Shown piece by piece: positions 1 to 8,248 of a stretch of 64,000 nt of DNA (position 1 is the stretch's first letter; the number at the start of each line of letters is the position of its first letter). The stretch spans positions 39,482 to 103,481 of the forward strand of contig DALTWK010000005.1 in assembly GCA_029987115.1 (NCBI GenBank), written 5' to 3'. The notes beneath the pieces were generated by a model. That model was not told the origin of the DNA. It saw only the letters and a list, made by a program, of their open reading frames with translations, and ran no database searches. A program made the translations under genes and the position numbers. Source of the stretch: Methanocorpusculum sp. Its GTDB lineage: Archaea; Halobacteriota; Methanomicrobia; Methanomicrobiales; Methanocorpusculaceae.

Positions 1-496
1 CACGTTCCGTACTCCAACCGTATATTCTATTGAATTCACTTGGGGAAAGATTCAAAATTGCATTCTTGCTGTCAACCACTGTATATCCAAATATTGGAGA
101 TTTTAACGATCCACAGACAATCTTACACTCTAACAGATTTACCAGCGTATTCGGTGGCATGGATGCGGGGAAATCATGCATGTCATAGATGACATCATCG
201 TCGAAGTTTGAAAATAGCAGTTTTCCAAATTTCTTGATATTTTTGGAACCGTTCTGTTCATCTAGCGTCAGGATGCTGTCAACTATTTTCCCAACAACTA
301 CAGTGCCGGGACTTTTTCTTCTTCCGCTTTCGTAGTCACTGATAACAGAAGGGGAGACTTTCATGTATTCAGCTAGTACTCCCGGCTGAATTTGAAAACT
401 GACCCTCCATTTCTTGAGCGACTTTCCCGGCGATTCGGAAAGAGTTATCTCACCAGCCATCTTTTCGGCCAGTTTCTGCCTTAATCCGGGCTTCAT
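1..496 (-). CDS. XRE-type helix-turn-helix regulator, COG1709-like (partial)
   Basis: Reading from ATG at 496 gives 165 residues with no stop before the window edge, so the C-terminus is missing. Residues about 26-75 form an XRE-type helix-turn-helix (the recognition segment VSPSVISDYESGRR lies at 47-60). It is followed by a conserved-looking region with FDDDVIYDMHDFP at 98-110 that matches my memory of the archaeal COG1709 predicted regulators. It is divergently arranged with the riboflavin kinase/regulator gene across about 110 bp, so the two could share control. The target genes are unknown; assignment to COG1709 is by motif memory only. Confidence 0.75.
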   Translation of the reverse strand, partial: MKPGLRQKLAEKMAGEITLSESPGKSLKKWRVSFQIQPGVLAEYMKVSPSVISDYESGRRKSPGTVVVGKIVDSILTLDEQNGSKNIKKFGKLLFSNFDDDVIYDMHDFPASMPPNTLVNLLECKIVCGSLKSPIFGYTVVDSKNAILNLSPSEFNRIYGWSTER

Positions 497-579
497 AGTA
501 ACAATATATCTTAGTAAATGAATAAAAGCTTGTTCGTTGATAATCGAAAATTATGATGACAAGTGTGAACATACAACTC

Positions 580-586
580 ATAAATA
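580..586 (+). promoter_or_regulatory. Candidate TATA box for rbkR (leaderless start)
   Basis: The sequence ATAAATA lies with its centre about 26 bp before the ATG at 610. That is the archaeal TATA-to-start distance, so transcription would begin at or next to this ATG. This is the main reason for choosing 610 over the upstream in-frame ATG at 553. Confidence 0.4.
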
Positions 587-609
587 GTAATCCATCCAAT
601 ATTGAGTGT

Positions 610-1278
610 ATGAGCGTTCTAGATGCAGAAGACACTGCTTGTCTGAAAAAACTGGCGCTGCTCGGTGGCATCACCGGTCCTGTACGGATATCAACACAGG
701 TTCTTGGTGATATGCTCGGAATAAGCCAACAGACAGCTTCGCGCCGTCTTCAATCGCTGGAAAGGAATCATATGGTTTCCAGAACAGCTGATTCAAACGG
801 TCAGTTTGTCCTTGTAACTCAGGAGGGAGAAGAACATCTCCGTCGAGAATTTTCCGAGTTCTGTAAAATATTCAATGACTCCAGCGACCAATATGTGATG
901 AAAGGAGTCATAGTATCTGGAGTCGGCGAAGGGAGATATTATATGTCAATCCCTCACTACCAAAATCAGTTCACAGAATTATGTGGGTTTACCCCGTATC
1001 CCGGAACATTAAATGTAAAATTGAATCCACAGAGTATGCAGATACGGAATAAACTTGAGTCTCTTGAGTGGATGATTGTTCCAGGATTCAAGGATGAGCA
1101 CCGCCAGTTCGGAGATGCACGATGTCTTAAATGTGAAATTGCTGGAATCTCCTGTGCAATCGTTGCTCCCCTTCGAACCCACCATCCATCTGAGATAATT
1201 GAAGTAATATGTGGTGAACGTCTCCGGGAAAAACTTGGGGCAACCGACGGGTCCCCAGTTGAAGTCATTATTCAATAA
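610..1278 (+). CDS. ribK: CTP-dependent riboflavin kinase with N-terminal winged-helix domain (RbkR type)
   Basis: The product (222 residues from ATG 610) has an N-terminal winged helix of roughly 90 residues (LGISQQTASRRLQSLER as recognition region) followed by the DUF120 riboflavin kinase domain, with GVGEGRYYMSIPHY and the conserved GTLNVKL segment. Archaeal RibK phosphorylates riboflavin to FMN using CTP. Homologues with this fused HTH were described as RbkR, a kinase that also represses riboflavin genes. An in-frame ATG at 553 would add 19 poorly conserved residues; the TATA box at 580-586 lies inside that extension and argues against it. YgiQ follows after 15 bp, possibly co-transcribed. 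Kinase function is secure; the regulatory role is inferred from architecture. Confidence 0.9.
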   Translation: MSVLDAEDTACLKKLALLGGITGPVRISTQVLGDMLGISQQTASRRLQSLERNHMVSRTADSNGQFVLVTQEGEEHLRREFSEFCKIFNDSSDQYVMKGVIVSGVGEGRYYMSIPHYQNQFTELCGFTPYPGTLNVKLNPQSMQIRNKLESLEWMIVPGFKDEHRQFGDARCLKCEIAGISCAIVAPLRTHHPSEIIEVICGERLREKLGATDGSPVEVIIQ

Positions 1279-1293
1279 CACAGGAATATCATA

Positions 1294-3099
1294 ATGTTCT
1301 CACGCCCATCACTTAAGCAACCAACGTTTATTCCAGTAACAAAAGCGGAATTGAAAAAAATAGGCTGGGAACAACCCGATATTATTTTGGTTAGTGCCGA
1401 TGCATACGTGGATCACCCCTCTTTTCCGGTGGCTGTTCTTGGAAGAACACTCATAGATGCAGGATTTTCGGTTGCAATTCTGAACCAACCAGATTGGAAA
1501 GATCGAAGTGGTAAGGCATTCCAAGTGTTAGGAAAACCAAATCTCTTCTTCGCGGTCGTCCCTGGTGCAGTGGATCCAATGATTAATTCATATACACCCG
1601 CGCTCAAAAAACGATCCAACGATGCTTACTCTCCTGGTGGTAAACTCACGCGTCCCGACAGAGTTACCATCGTATATACTAATATTCTCCACCGTCTATA
1701 TCCTGATATTCCAATTGTAATAGGTGGTGTCGAAGCAAGTCTCAGACGTTTTGCTCACTATGATTACTGGACAGATAGTGTGCGTCAGGCTCTTCTTGCT
1801 GATGCTCCGGCAACACTTCTCGTCTATGGGATGGGCGAACGTCAAATGATTGAAATTGCCGAGGCACTTTCAAAGAAGGAAAGTATTCGAGGAATCCATG
1901 GGACCTGCTATACAGTTTCCATTGCCGAGTTCCGCAGAGGAGAGATTTCTGGTACAATTCTCCCTTCTTATCCTGATGTTCAGGAGAAGGAGACTTTTGC
2001 GCATTTCTGGAGACTTTTTTCCTCTTCCGCCGGTCCGTTTATCCAGCCCCATCCAAAGACAGGAATCATCCAGAATATTCCCGCAGAACCACTCTCTTCA
2101 GAAGAACTTGATCGAATTTATGAATTACCTTATATGCGCATGCAGCACCCATCTATTAAGGAAAAAATTCCTGCTCTTGAACCAATTCAGTTCTCAGTGG
2201 TAACTCATCGTGGCTGTTTCGGGGCCTGTTCATTCTGTTCTATTACTCATCACCAGGGGAAGCGAATCATATCTCGTAGCGAAGAGTCCATCATCAGAGA
2301 AATCAAACGAATGGTGAAGATGGCTTCATTTCATGGAACCATTTCTGACATTGGTGGACCATCGGCAAACATGTATGGCTGTCACTGTAAAACTTGGGAT
2401 TCGGGAGAACCTTGTAGGAACAAAACTTGCATTGGGTGCTCATTTCTGGAAGACGGAACAGAACGTCAACTTAACCTTCTGAAAAAAATTCGCGAGCTTC
2501 CGAAGGTTAAGCACGCCTTCATCAGTTCCGGTCTCCGTTATGATTTAATTCCGAAAAACAAGATTGGAGATGAGTATCTAGCTGAAATCACTCAGTATCA
2601 TATATCTGGTCATATGAAGGTTGCTCCGGAACATATCTCTCCGAGAGTTACTGCATTGATGAATAAACCTTCTGAGGGGGCATTCGAAGAATTTCGAGTC
2701 AGGTTTGAAGAAATGCAGAAAGGAAAACAAAAACGTCAGTACTTGGTTCCTTATCTAATGTCATCTCATCCAGGGTGTCACGTGGAGGATATGGTAAACC
2801 TTGCGCTTTACTTGAGAAAACACGATATGTTTACAGAGCAAGTACAGGATTTCACGCCTTCACCGATGACACTTTCAACTGCAATGTACTATTCTGGCAT
2901 AAATCCAATGAATGGAAAGCATGTGTATGTTCCAAAAGGTGGGGAGAAAAGAATCCAACGTGCTATTCTTCAGTGGAAAGATCCGCGACAGTATGATTTG
3001 GTTGTTTCTGGTCTTCTTAAAGCAGGGAGAGGTGATTTGATAGGAGATTTAGTTCCGGATAGGGGAATTCCTGCTAACTTACATAAGAAAAAAAGATAG
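1294..3099 (+). CDS. YgiQ family radical SAM protein
   Basis: This 601-residue protein has the full YgiQ/UPF0313 layout. An N-terminal cobalamin-binding-like Rossmann region starts with PDIILVSADAYVDHPSFP, where the family normally begins. The radical SAM cluster motif CxxxCxxC has C308, C312 and C315 in THRGCFGACSFC. A family-typical Cys-rich insert (MYGCHCKTWDSGEPCRNKTC) follows, and the basic tail ends in KKKR. The length is normal for the family. The substrate of YgiQ proteins is not known. It lies 15 bp after ribK and converges with the antiporter gene, whose stop is only 2 bp away. Confidence 0.92.
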   Translation: MFSRPSLKQPTFIPVTKAELKKIGWEQPDIILVSADAYVDHPSFPVAVLGRTLIDAGFSVAILNQPDWKDRSGKAFQVLGKPNLFFAVVPGAVDPMINSYTPALKKRSNDAYSPGGKLTRPDRVTIVYTNILHRLYPDIPIVIGGVEASLRRFAHYDYWTDSVRQALLADAPATLLVYGMGERQMIEIAEALSKKESIRGIHGTCYTVSIAEFRRGEISGTILPSYPDVQEKETFAHFWRLFSSSAGPFIQPHPKTGIIQNIPAEPLSSEELDRIYELPYMRMQHPSIKEKIPALEPIQFSVVTHRGCFGACSFCSITHHQGKRIISRSEESIIREIKRMVKMASFHGTISDIGGPSANMYGCHCKTWDSGEPCRNKTCIGCSFLEDGTERQLNLLKKIRELPKVKHAFISSGLRYDLIPKNKIGDEYLAEITQYHISGHMKVAPEHISPRVTALMNKPSEGAFEEFRVRFEEMQKGKQKRQYLVPYLMSSHPGCHVEDMVNLALYLRKHDMFTEQVQDFTPSPMTLSTAMYYSGINPMNGKHVYVPKGGEKRIQRAILQWKDPRQYDLVVSGLLKAGRGDLIGDLVPDRGIPANLHKKKR

Positions 3100-3100
3100 T

Positions 3101-4375
3101 TTATTGTTCCGATGTCTGCAGTTTTTCTGCAAGTTCTTTTGTCTCTCTCCGTTCTTTACGGAAGAATATGCCATTGTAAATCAAGGGGACTATAATAGTG
3201 GTCACAAGTGAAACCACGACAATAGCGATGAATATTTCATTTCCTGTTTGGAGAAGTCCTGATGCTATAGCCTGATCTGTTGTTTGTGCAGCCATTTCTT
3301 TAAAATGGTCAAGGGCAATCAGACCCACAATCATTGCCACTTCACCACGCGGAGTCATGCCGAATCCTATAATCATGGAATCTTTCCAAGACATACCCAT
3401 ACATTTGGCAGGCAGACCGCAACCGACAACCTTTGTAATTATTGCAACAAGACATAGTATCACGATGAATCCTATCATTTCTGGAGTGATATAACGCAAA
3501 TCTGCCATAATGCCAAGTGACACAAAGAAGATTGATGCAAAAATGATGTAGAGGTATTCAGAACCAAGTTTGATGTCCATGCTGTGTTTCAGACTAACAC
3601 GACTCACGCAGACACCAGCAATGAATGCTCCGACGATTGCTGATATACCGACTGCCTCGGCACACATGGCATAAAAGAATGCAATCAGCATGCAGAAGAT
3701 GAAGACAAATTCTGGGAATTTTTTGGCAATTTTTCTTCCGTCCATCCAAGTAATCAGTTTGGGAATGAACATGATTCCTACCAGTGCACCGATAATTACG
3801 AATCCGAATGCTTTAACCACAGTAAGAACTACGCTTCCCGCTTCAATTCCGCCTGTTGAGCAGAGATCCTTACATATAGAAAGCACAATAAGTCCTAGAA
3901 CATCATCAATTACAGCGGCTCCGATGATAGCTTTTGCAAATGGCTGTTGCAACTTTCCCATTTCCCTGAGCACGTTTGCCGTAATTGCAATACTGGTTGC
4001 TGTGAGAGCCGTCCCGATGAAAACAGCTGAGTAGAAATCCATGCCGAAACAGTCGGCTGCTATGTAACCCCCAGCAAATGGAACTGCAACACCAAGCGCA
4101 GCAATGACGAAGTATTTCCAATTCGTGATTTCTTTGAGTTCAAATTCAAAACCGATAACAAACAGAAGAATGATAGAACCAAGTCCTGCCAGACTCTCAA
4201 CAAAATCTGTGTATGTAATCAATCCGAGAACACTTGGACCTACAAGCAGGCCAACGAGAATTTCTCCGACAACTGCTGATTGATGAATGCGTGTTGCTAG
4301 TAGGTATCCTCCCAGTGCGACGAACAAGAGAAGAGACATTTGAAATTCAGGAGTTCCAATTAATTCTTCAAACAT
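3101..4375 (-). CDS. CPA2 family Na+/H+ antiporter
   Basis: This is a 424-residue integral membrane protein with about 12-13 hydrophobic segments and a short charged cytoplasmic tail (RKERRETKELAEKL). The ion-binding signature is visible: TATS at 125-128 and the aspartate pair D157-D158 in AAVIDDVLGL. In the CPA2/NhaA fold, two adjacent aspartates go with electrogenic Na+/H+ exchange. There is no C-terminal RCK/TrkA-N domain, so it is a NapA-type rather than a Kef-type K+ channel. It would extrude sodium and balance pH in the membrane. Translation starts at ATG 4375; the next gene upstream on the same strand begins with a 42-bp gap. Confidence 0.92.
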   Translation of the reverse strand: MFEELIGTPEFQMSLLLFVALGGYLLATRIHQSAVVGEILVGLLVGPSVLGLITYTDFVESLAGLGSIILLFVIGFEFELKEITNWKYFVIAALGVAVPFAGGYIAADCFGMDFYSAVFIGTALTATSIAITANVLREMGKLQQPFAKAIIGAAVIDDVLGLIVLSICKDLCSTGGIEAGSVVLTVVKAFGFVIIGALVGIMFIPKLITWMDGRKIAKKFPEFVFIFCMLIAFFYAMCAEAVGISAIVGAFIAGVCVSRVSLKHSMDIKLGSEYLYIIFASIFFVSLGIMADLRYITPEMIGFIVILCLVAIITKVVGCGLPAKCMGMSWKDSMIIGFGMTPRGEVAMIVGLIALDHFKEMAAQTTDQAIASGLLQTGNEIFIAIVVVSLVTTIIVPLIYNGIFFRKERRETKELAEKLQTSEQ

Positions 4376-4417
4376 TTTGTGTACTTAATGATTTGTTCTT
4401 AAAGGAAATATTCCTTA

Positions 4418-5020
4418 TCAGAGACAGTTCTCATCTTGGATTGCAGGACAGTAGTTGCAGAGTGCCTGTGGCAAATCTTTTTCCTTTTCGCGAATTGGAC
4501 AGAGGATTTTCCCTCCCTTCTCCTTAACGGTCCACCCGCCGGGGAATGGCATACCCACTGGATGTCCCGGTTCATCCGCTAGTAGCATTGTATATCCGTA
4601 AACGAGCCGATAAAAAAATTTTCCCGCTGGGTGTCCTAATGATCGCAATGGGTCGTTATCTGAGTTTGCCTCCTGAAATAACATCTCATCTGCGTTGAAC
4701 CAATAATCATCCCAGAGTTTCCGATCTCTCACCCTCAATTGATTTGTCTTTTTGAATCTGCATAGTTCAATAAACTCATGATACCGATTTAGAAGGTCAT
4801 TAGAGTACGGTCGATAACGTCCACGGTAGGGTTCTGGTAGTTTTTCCACTTCCCGACGTGCTACTCCACCGATGTATTGCAGGTCAAAAATGGTATAGTG
4901 CTGAAGTGCCTCCTTGATTAGAGCAACAGCTTCTGCTGAATCTACAGCATTAGTGAGCTTTCTGCAGGTATTTGTAACAAATTCCTGTAGTTGTTCATCA
5001 GAATAGTCAAAGACGTTCAC
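4418..5020 (-). CDS. DUF2115 (UPF0305) family protein
   Basis: The 200-residue product matches the methanogen family UPF0305/DUF2115: a helical N-terminus, a central RDRKLWDDYWFNADEMLF region and the family's C-terminal cysteines (CPIREKEKDL, then CNYCPAIQ and a last Cys). The grouped cysteines suggest a metal or Fe-S site, but no function has been assigned to the family. It sits 42 bp upstream of the antiporter on the same strand and could be co-transcribed with it. The start at ATG 5020 gives the usual family length. Confidence 0.8.
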   Translation of the reverse strand: MNVFDYSDEQLQEFVTNTCRKLTNAVDSAEAVALIKEALQHYTIFDLQYIGGVARREVEKLPEPYRGRYRPYSNDLLNRYHEFIELCRFKKTNQLRVRDRKLWDDYWFNADEMLFQEANSDNDPLRSLGHPAGKFFYRLVYGYTMLLADEPGHPVGMPFPGGWTVKEKGGKILCPIREKEKDLPQALCNYCPAIQDENCL

Positions 5021-5103
5021 GTGTATTTACACTATGTCACTGGTATTTCAAATAAGTATTGAGAAACGATTAATAATAACAGAATTAAAATTATGTGTAT
5101 CTT

Positions 5104-6084
5104 ATGGATTTCTTTGGAGCGGTTATAATTGTTGTAGGTTTGGTGGTTTTTGAAACCATTGCAAGTATTGATAATGCTATCATCAATGCTGATATCCTCT
5201 CCACCATGAAGGAACGTGCCCGCAAGTGGTTTCTGACATGGGGTCTAATTATTGCTGTATTTGTTATCCGAGGAATCCTCCCTTGGATTATTATATGGGT
5301 ATCAACACCGGAACTTGGTCCAATCGGGGCATTAACTGCAACCTTCTCTGGGGATGCCCGCGCCGCAACTGCCATAGAGATGAGTGCACCTTATCTTCTT
5401 GTTGCCGGTGGGATTTTCCTCCTCTTTCTTTTCTTGCACTGGCTTCTAGCCGAAGAAAAAAACTGTATTGTTCCCGGAGAGCGTTTCCTAACCAAAATGG
5501 AGCCTTGGTTTAATGCAGTAGCTGCAGTTGTCTCGCTTGCATTTATCATTATCTCTATGAACGTGAATCCGGTTCTTGCGATTGCTGTTGCCATAGGCTC
5601 TGTTGTTTATTTCATTATGATGGGTATCAGAATCTTTGCCGATAAAAAATCTCTAGAGTTGGAAAAGGCAGGGGATTCCCAACCGGAAACAAATTCGAAG
5701 AAACTTGCTCATAGCGATGTGAGCAAGCTGGTTCTTTTAGAAGTAATTGATGCTTCATTTTCTGTCGATGGTGTTATCGGTGCATTTGCATTCACCCTTT
5801 CTGTTCCATTAATTCTCATTGGAAACGGTATTGGAGCTTTTGTTGTTAGGGAACTTACAGTTAGAAATATCGATAACATTAGGAAATTTGCATATCTTAA
5901 AAATGGTGCAATGTATTCTATCGGTTGTCTTGGGGTAATTATGTGCCTTGAGGCGTTCAGAGTTGAAATCCCAATCTGGTTCCCGCCTGTCCTGACTATT
6001 GTCATTGTTGGAGTATTCTTCGTACTCTCACTAATCAAAATCAAGAAGAATGATTACGGAGTCTGCAAACTCCGGAACGATTAA
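5104..6084 (+). CDS. TerC/DUF475-family integral membrane protein
   Basis: A 326-residue polytopic membrane protein with about 8 hydrophobic segments. It carries the two-fold repeated acidic signature of the TerC/LysE-like superfamily: FETIASIDNAIINAD near residue 16-31 (E17, D23) and LEVIDASFSVDGVIGAF near 212-226 (E213, D216, D222). TerC relatives are linked to metal ion efflux, with manganese the best supported substrate in bacteria; the substrate here is unknown. A GTG at 5095 would add three residues. ATG 5104 is preferred because the AT-rich box near 5069-5081 would place transcription start almost on it. Confidence 0.82.
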   Translation: MDFFGAVIIVVGLVVFETIASIDNAIINADILSTMKERARKWFLTWGLIIAVFVIRGILPWIIIWVSTPELGPIGALTATFSGDARAATAIEMSAPYLLVAGGIFLLFLFLHWLLAEEKNCIVPGERFLTKMEPWFNAVAAVVSLAFIIISMNVNPVLAIAVAIGSVVYFIMMGIRIFADKKSLELEKAGDSQPETNSKKLAHSDVSKLVLLEVIDASFSVDGVIGAFAFTLSVPLILIGNGIGAFVVRELTVRNIDNIRKFAYLKNGAMYSIGCLGVIMCLEAFRVEIPIWFPPVLTIVIVGVFFVLSLIKIKKNDYGVCKLRND

Positions 6085-6140
6085 TTTTCTGAATATTATT
6101 AAACATCTATCTTAAAACATAATAAAAAACACAAAATAAG

Positions 6141-6214
6141 TGGACCCGCTGGAATTCGAATCCAGGATCTCCGCCATGTCAAGGCGACGTCATAGCCAGC
6201 TAGACCACGAGTCC
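6141..6214 (-). tRNA. tRNA-Val (GAC)
   Basis: The reverse complement folds into a 74-nt cloverleaf: acceptor GGACTCG/CGGGTCC with discriminator A, a D-arm with GTC/GAC stem, anticodon stem TCGCC/GGCGG with loop TTGACAT giving anticodon GAC, and T-arm CTGGA/TCCAG with loop TTCGAAT. No intron is present and CCA is not encoded. GAC reads valine codon GUC. Confidence 0.95.
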
Positions 6215-6257
6215 ATAAATGAATGCACTGTGTGCTTTAACAAATATGTTCTTATTA

Positions 6258-6266
6258 CATATAAAT
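6258..6266 (-). promoter_or_regulatory. Candidate TATA box of tRNA-Val
   Basis: On the minus strand the sequence reads ATTTATATG about 45 bp before the mature tRNA 5' end, the only strong TATA-like element between the tRNA and the DUF2240 gene. The spacing implies a 5' leader of about 18-20 nt removed by RNase P. Confidence 0.4.
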
Positions 6267-6270
6267 CTAT

Positions 6271-6744
6271 TTAATTATTGCTTTGAATTTGGGAAATGAT
6301 CTCTTTACGGTAGGGTGAGATGTCCACGTCATATTTCTTTGCTAATACTGTAATTGCAGCTTCTCCAATAATCAGATTATCGAAATGATTTTGTATCTCA
6401 CTGAGTTCGATTGCAATCTCTTTTCCACTTTTTCCTGAGCGTAGGGCAATTATTTCTAAGAGTATCTCTACAATTCCTTTTTCATCATCTTTGAAGATGT
6501 TATCCGTCGGTTTGAATCCAAGGGGAATTTTCTGGTCGCGAAGTTGTTCTGCCAGGGCATATTCTCCGTTTTCATTTTTCGAGATTAAGCCTTTACGTTC
6601 TGCAACTGCGATAAGTTTCTTAGCTTCATCGACATTTACCCAACACTTGTCCTGAACATAGTAGAATATGAGGCGTATCTGTGAAAGTTTAACTTCTTGA
6701 GAATGAATGAATGGTGCTGCAACGGTAGTTTCGAGTTCGCTCAT
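6271..6744 (-). CDS. DUF2240 family protein
   Basis: The 157-residue product (from ATG 6744, MSELETT) resembles the euryarchaeal DUF2240 family. It is soluble and mostly helical, with a winged-helix-like first half (VDEAKKLIAVAERKGLI) and a C-terminal helical part. An in-frame ATG 30 bp upstream would add only a Phe-rich stretch encoded by an A/T run, so 6744 is chosen. It lies 22 bp after rps8e on the same strand, an order I recall from other methanogens, which suggests a link to translation, but no function is known. Confidence 0.7.
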   Translation of the reverse strand: MSELETTVAAPFIHSQEVKLSQIRLIFYYVQDKCWVNVDEAKKLIAVAERKGLISKNENGEYALAEQLRDQKIPLGFKPTDNIFKDDEKGIVEILLEIIALRSGKSGKEIAIELSEIQNHFDNLIIGEAAITVLAKKYDVDISPYRKEIISQIQSNN

Positions 6745-6766
6745 GAACAGAAAGAAAAAAAAGTAT

Positions 6767-7144
6767 TTATTCAATCAGGACTGCGTTGATAACGCCATCC
6801 TGACCTGGACGACTAACGATTCTTGCTTTTCCGAGGTCGGTTGCAATAACTGCGCCTTTCGTCATGAGGTTACGGCGAACATAGTTCGGGTTTGCTGCGT
6901 TCTCTGCGACTGAGAGAATCTTAACTTTCTGAACTTTTCCGGTTTTTGCATCGCTGACGTTTGCGTACTCTGCTTTGAGTGCGCGAACTTTTGTGTTTCC
7001 TCCGGTTACACGGATGGCCTTAACTTTAGTTTCTCCGATAACAGTATCTGCTGGGAATCTTCCAATCTCAGTCCGTCTCTTTCCACGGGCTGCGTGGTAG
7101 CGTCCTCCAGTAGATTTACGGGTGGATTTTCCTTGCCAAAGCAT
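6767..7144 (-). CDS. rps8e: 30S ribosomal protein S8e
   Basis: The 125-residue protein is a complete archaeal S8e: basic N-terminus MLWQGKSTRKSTGGRYHAAR, central RVTGGNTKVRALKAEYANV and C-terminal ITKGA-like segment NLMTKGAVIATDLGKARI. It is a structural protein of the small subunit. A Shine-Dalgarno AGGAG sits 8-12 nt before the ATG at 7144, and a strong TATA box at 7221-7231 implies a 5' leader of about 50 nt that contains an inverted repeat (7182-7201). Confidence 0.98.
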   Translation of the reverse strand: MLWQGKSTRKSTGGRYHAARGKRRTEIGRFPADTVIGETKVKAIRVTGGNTKVRALKAEYANVSDAKTGKVQKVKILSVAENAANPNYVRRNLMTKGAVIATDLGKARIVSRPGQDGVINAVLIE

Positions 7145-7181
7145 TTTTAGTATCTCCTAAATTTTAGTATCTCTGATATTC

Positions 7182-7201
7182 GATGCCGGATAACCGGTAT
7201 C
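7182..7201 (-). repeat. Inverted repeat in the rps8e 5' leader
   Basis: GATGCCGG and CCGGTATC flank a 4-nt spacer (7 of 8 positions pair). It lies between the TATA box and the ribosome binding site, so it would be present in the mRNA leader or at the transcription start, and could be an operator or a leader hairpin. Confidence 0.35.
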
Positions 7202-7220
7202 ATCAGTTTAATCCAGAGTC

Positions 7221-7231
7221 CTATATTTATA
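7221..7231 (-). promoter_or_regulatory. TATA box of rps8e
   Basis: On the minus strand the box reads TATAAATATAG, preceded by a purine-rich BRE-like GAAAAGAACG. It is a near-consensus archaeal promoter about 80 bp before the rps8e start codon, fitting high expression of a ribosomal protein. Confidence 0.65.
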
Positions 7232-7253
7232 CGTTCTTTTCCTATTTAATGTC

Positions 7254-7901
7254 TTATGCCAGAATGGCATCTGCAACTTCTTTCACGCCTTCTCCCTTCT
7301 TTAGATTGGTTTTGATGATAATCATCTCAGGGTTGTAGCGTTTGATGTCAGAAATCATGCGTTCGATGTTACATCCTACTGCATCTGCGAGGTCAATTTT
7401 ATTGATAACAGCAATTTGGCAATCACGGAACATCATTGGGTGTTTGTTTACAACATCGTCACCTTCCGTGGTAGATATAACGACAATGCGTTTTTCTGCA
7501 CCGAGCTTGAAATCTGTCGGGCAGACCATATTTCCAACATTTTCAATAAAGCAGATATTTTTTCCTTCGAGTTTTAGATGATCCAGTGCATGGTGGACAA
7601 GATGAGCATCCAGGTGACACTCTTTACCTGTATTTGCATTGTAAGCTTCAATTCCAGTTGCAACAATACGCTGGAAATCATCGTCTCCGTATACATCTCC
7701 AGCAATTGCGCAAGTTACTAGTCCACGGGATTTAAGTTCAGGTACAATTTTTTCAACAAGCGAGGTCTTTCCGGATCCAATCGCACCAAGAAGATCAAAT
7801 GCTCTGACACCGTGCTCTTTGAAATGCTCTGCATTGTGATCAGCAAGTTTATTGTTAGCGCCGTATATTTCGGCTTCCATGGAAACATCGACGTGATGCA
7901 T
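7254..7901 (-). CDS. hypB: Hydrogenase nickel incorporation GTPase HypB
   Basis: HypB is the GTPase that delivers nickel to [NiFe]-hydrogenases together with HypA. The 215-residue protein has the P-loop GAIGSGKT at 39-46, the metal-site residues C95, H96 and C127 (the same positions as in Methanocaldococcus HypB), and the base-specificity motif NKID. It lacks the N-terminal CxxCGC and His-rich nickel stores of some bacterial HypBs, as is usual in archaea. No hypA or other hyp gene is beside it. A TATA box at 7925-7935 places transcription start within a few bases of the ATG, so the mRNA may be leaderless. Confidence 0.96.
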   Translation of the reverse strand: MHHVDVSMEAEIYGANNKLADHNAEHFKEHGVRAFDLLGAIGSGKTSLVEKIVPELKSRGLVTCAIAGDVYGDDDFQRIVATGIEAYNANTGKECHLDAHLVHHALDHLKLEGKNICFIENVGNMVCPTDFKLGAEKRIVVISTTEGDDVVNKHPMMFRDCQIAVINKIDLADAVGCNIERMISDIKRYNPEMIIIKTNLKKGEGVKEVADAILA

Positions 7902-7924
7902 GGAATTATGTTTGCTTTCAAATA

Positions 7925-7935
7925 GTTATATAACT
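7925..7935 (-). promoter_or_regulatory. Palindromic TATA box between hypB and SRP19
   Basis: AGTTATATAACT is self-complementary and lies 25-30 bp before the hypB ATG. Because it reads the same on both strands it could also serve the divergent SRP19 gene, whose ATG is 55 bp away on the other side. Confidence 0.5.
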
Positions 7936-7990
7936 AACACCATGAACACTATGCTTATCTAATCTGAAAAGAAACATAGTTTCAAGAATT

Positions 7991-8248
7991 ATGGCACTTC
8001 GATTACTTTATCCAGCATATTTCGATGTTTCGCTAACACGTAAGGAAGGACGCCGTGTGGCAAAGGACAAGGCAGTCGAGCATCCCGATATTGCCCGTCT
8101 TGCCCGTGCAATTCGTGCACTCGGTCTTAGTCCAACACAAGAAGATAAAAAATACCCAGGACGTTGGTATGATACAACCGGCCGCATATCGGTAGAATAC
8201 GCCGGAACGAAGGAAGATCTTCTGAAGGCTGTTGCGGAGAAACTCTGA
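7991..8248 (+). CDS. srp19: Signal recognition particle 19 kDa protein SRP19
   Basis: This 85-residue protein has the SRP19 pattern: YPAYFDVSLTRKEGRRVAK at the N-terminus, then a segment containing KYPGRWYDTTGRISVEY. SRP19 binds helices 6 and 8 of the 7S RNA and prepares it for SRP54. The length is typical of archaeal forms. It overlaps the next gene by one base (TGATG), so translation is probably coupled. Confidence 0.93.
   Translation: MALRLLYPAYFDVSLTRKEGRRVAKDKAVEHPDIARLARAIRALGLSPTQEDKKYPGRWYDTTGRISVEYAGTKEDLLKAVAEKL

Noticed and set aside
553..609. N-terminal extension of the riboflavin kinase from ATG 553
   Set aside because: The best TATA box lies inside this stretch and the added 19 residues do not resemble the family.
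7182..7201. Possible classical riboswitch in the rps8e leader
   Set aside because: Only one short stem is present; none of the riboswitch cores I know can be formed in a leader this short.
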